The position numbers and the translations under genes are program-made. Below are positions 63,824 to 64,000 of a DNA stretch of 64,000 bases, piece by piece (the stretch's first letter is position 1; each line of letters begins with the position of its first letter). Origin of the DNA: Clostridium sp. chh4-2 (GTDB taxonomy: Bacteria; Bacillota; Clostridia; Lachnospirales; Lachnospiraceae); NCBI RefSeq assembly GCF_002899675.1, contig NZ_PKUU01000004.1:124001-188000 (forward strand), written 5' to 3'. The notes under the pieces are model-generated. The model saw nothing but the letters and a program-made list of their open reading frames with translations. It did not search any database and had not been told where the DNA came from.

Positions 63824-64000
63824 CTAGTATTTTTCTGGCACCCGAATACTAGCTACATGATAAAATTTATATTTTTCTATCATATGCTTCTTCATACGAC
63901 TCAAATTGTAACGATAACAATCTGCTATGCCATCCGCAAAGGAATCTGCATTACCTTCCCTTAACTGTTGAAGCGCAAGAATGACTTGCTTGTTGAGATG
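63824..64000 (-). CDS. C-terminal 58 residues of an unidentified protein (partial)
   Basis: The minus strand is open from the window edge to a TAG at 63824, reading HLNKQVILALQQLREGNADS then FADGIADCYRYNLSRMKKHM and ending RVPEKY. It has amphipathic helical character and no recognised motif. The start lies outside the window. Confidence 0.6.
   Translation of the reverse strand, partial: HLNKQVILALQQLREGNADSFADGIADCYRYNLSRMKKHMIEKYKFYHVASIRVPEKY

Overview
The window reads as a chromosomal segment of a Gram-positive, probably spore-forming Clostridia, most like Lachnospiraceae. This rests on protein style, AGGAGG ribosome binding sites, TTGACA/TATAAT promoters, a Csp-like subtilase, a PTS/GH4 maltose locus, and ICE cargo typical of gut Lachnospiraceae. 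No rRNA, tRNA or CRISPR array was seen. From about 60 kb down to position 1 almost every gene is on the minus strand; only the PAP2 protein and the Csp-like protease at the right are on plus.

Layout from left to right. (1) 1-502: the N-terminal part of an ABC exporter, cut by the window edge. (2) 604-8509: a cluster that looks like accessory or defence genes: a SEC-C protein, a DUF4365-phospholipase D fusion, a NUDIX hydrolase, a J-domain protein, a UPF1-like SF1 helicase with a nuclease-like tail, and two small or membrane hypotheticals. (3) 8510-14910: decayed gene fragments and a hairpin array, then an alpha-glucoside operon (PTS EIICBA, GH4 6-phospho-glucosidase, zinc alcohol dehydrogenase) with a promoter, a terminator and an adjacent RpiR regulator. 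(4) 15045-16913: a group II intron whose reverse transcriptase is broken.

(5) 17113-34758: a defence island. Its core is a type 4 BREX operon: an unrecognised 790-aa protein, BrxP (PAPS-reductase-like with ferredoxin cysteines), BrxC, PglZ, a short BrxL, a 65-aa zinc-ribbon protein and a cysteine desulfurase. A sulfur-donor enzyme beside an ATP-pyrophosphatase-type enzyme suggests sulfur-based DNA marking comparable to Dnd/Ssp phosphorothioation. Upstream, a self-regulated XRE / Abi_C / SEC-C-nuclease operon adds a second likely defence unit. (6) 34844-36108: broken serine recombinase pieces and a frameshifted zinc-ribbon gene. (7) 37171-40626: an AAA ATPase plus subtilisin pair matching the IetAS defence system.

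(8) 40775-52712: mobile-element cargo (DUF5131, GNAT, a second PAPS-reductase-like protein, an ArdA-like antirestriction protein) and a tandem set of three large serine recombinase-family genes, with a resolvase-like protein, MazF toxin and a sigma-like regulator. (9) 53304-59545: an orphan OmpR-type response regulator and a Dlt-like operon (adenylation enzyme, BtrK-like PLP decarboxylase, carrier protein, MBOAT, SGNH protein). I infer that this operon loads an amino acid on a carrier, decarboxylates it and transfers the product to an extracellular polymer. The divergent promoter region carries 10-bp-phased CTTAA repeats that the regulator could bind. (10) 59772-64000: a PAP2 protein, a degenerate duplication of the adenylation gene's 5' end, an orphan C-terminal fragment, a Csp-like subtilase, a second three-hairpin element resembling the one at 9.1 kb, and the C-terminus of a gene running off the right edge.
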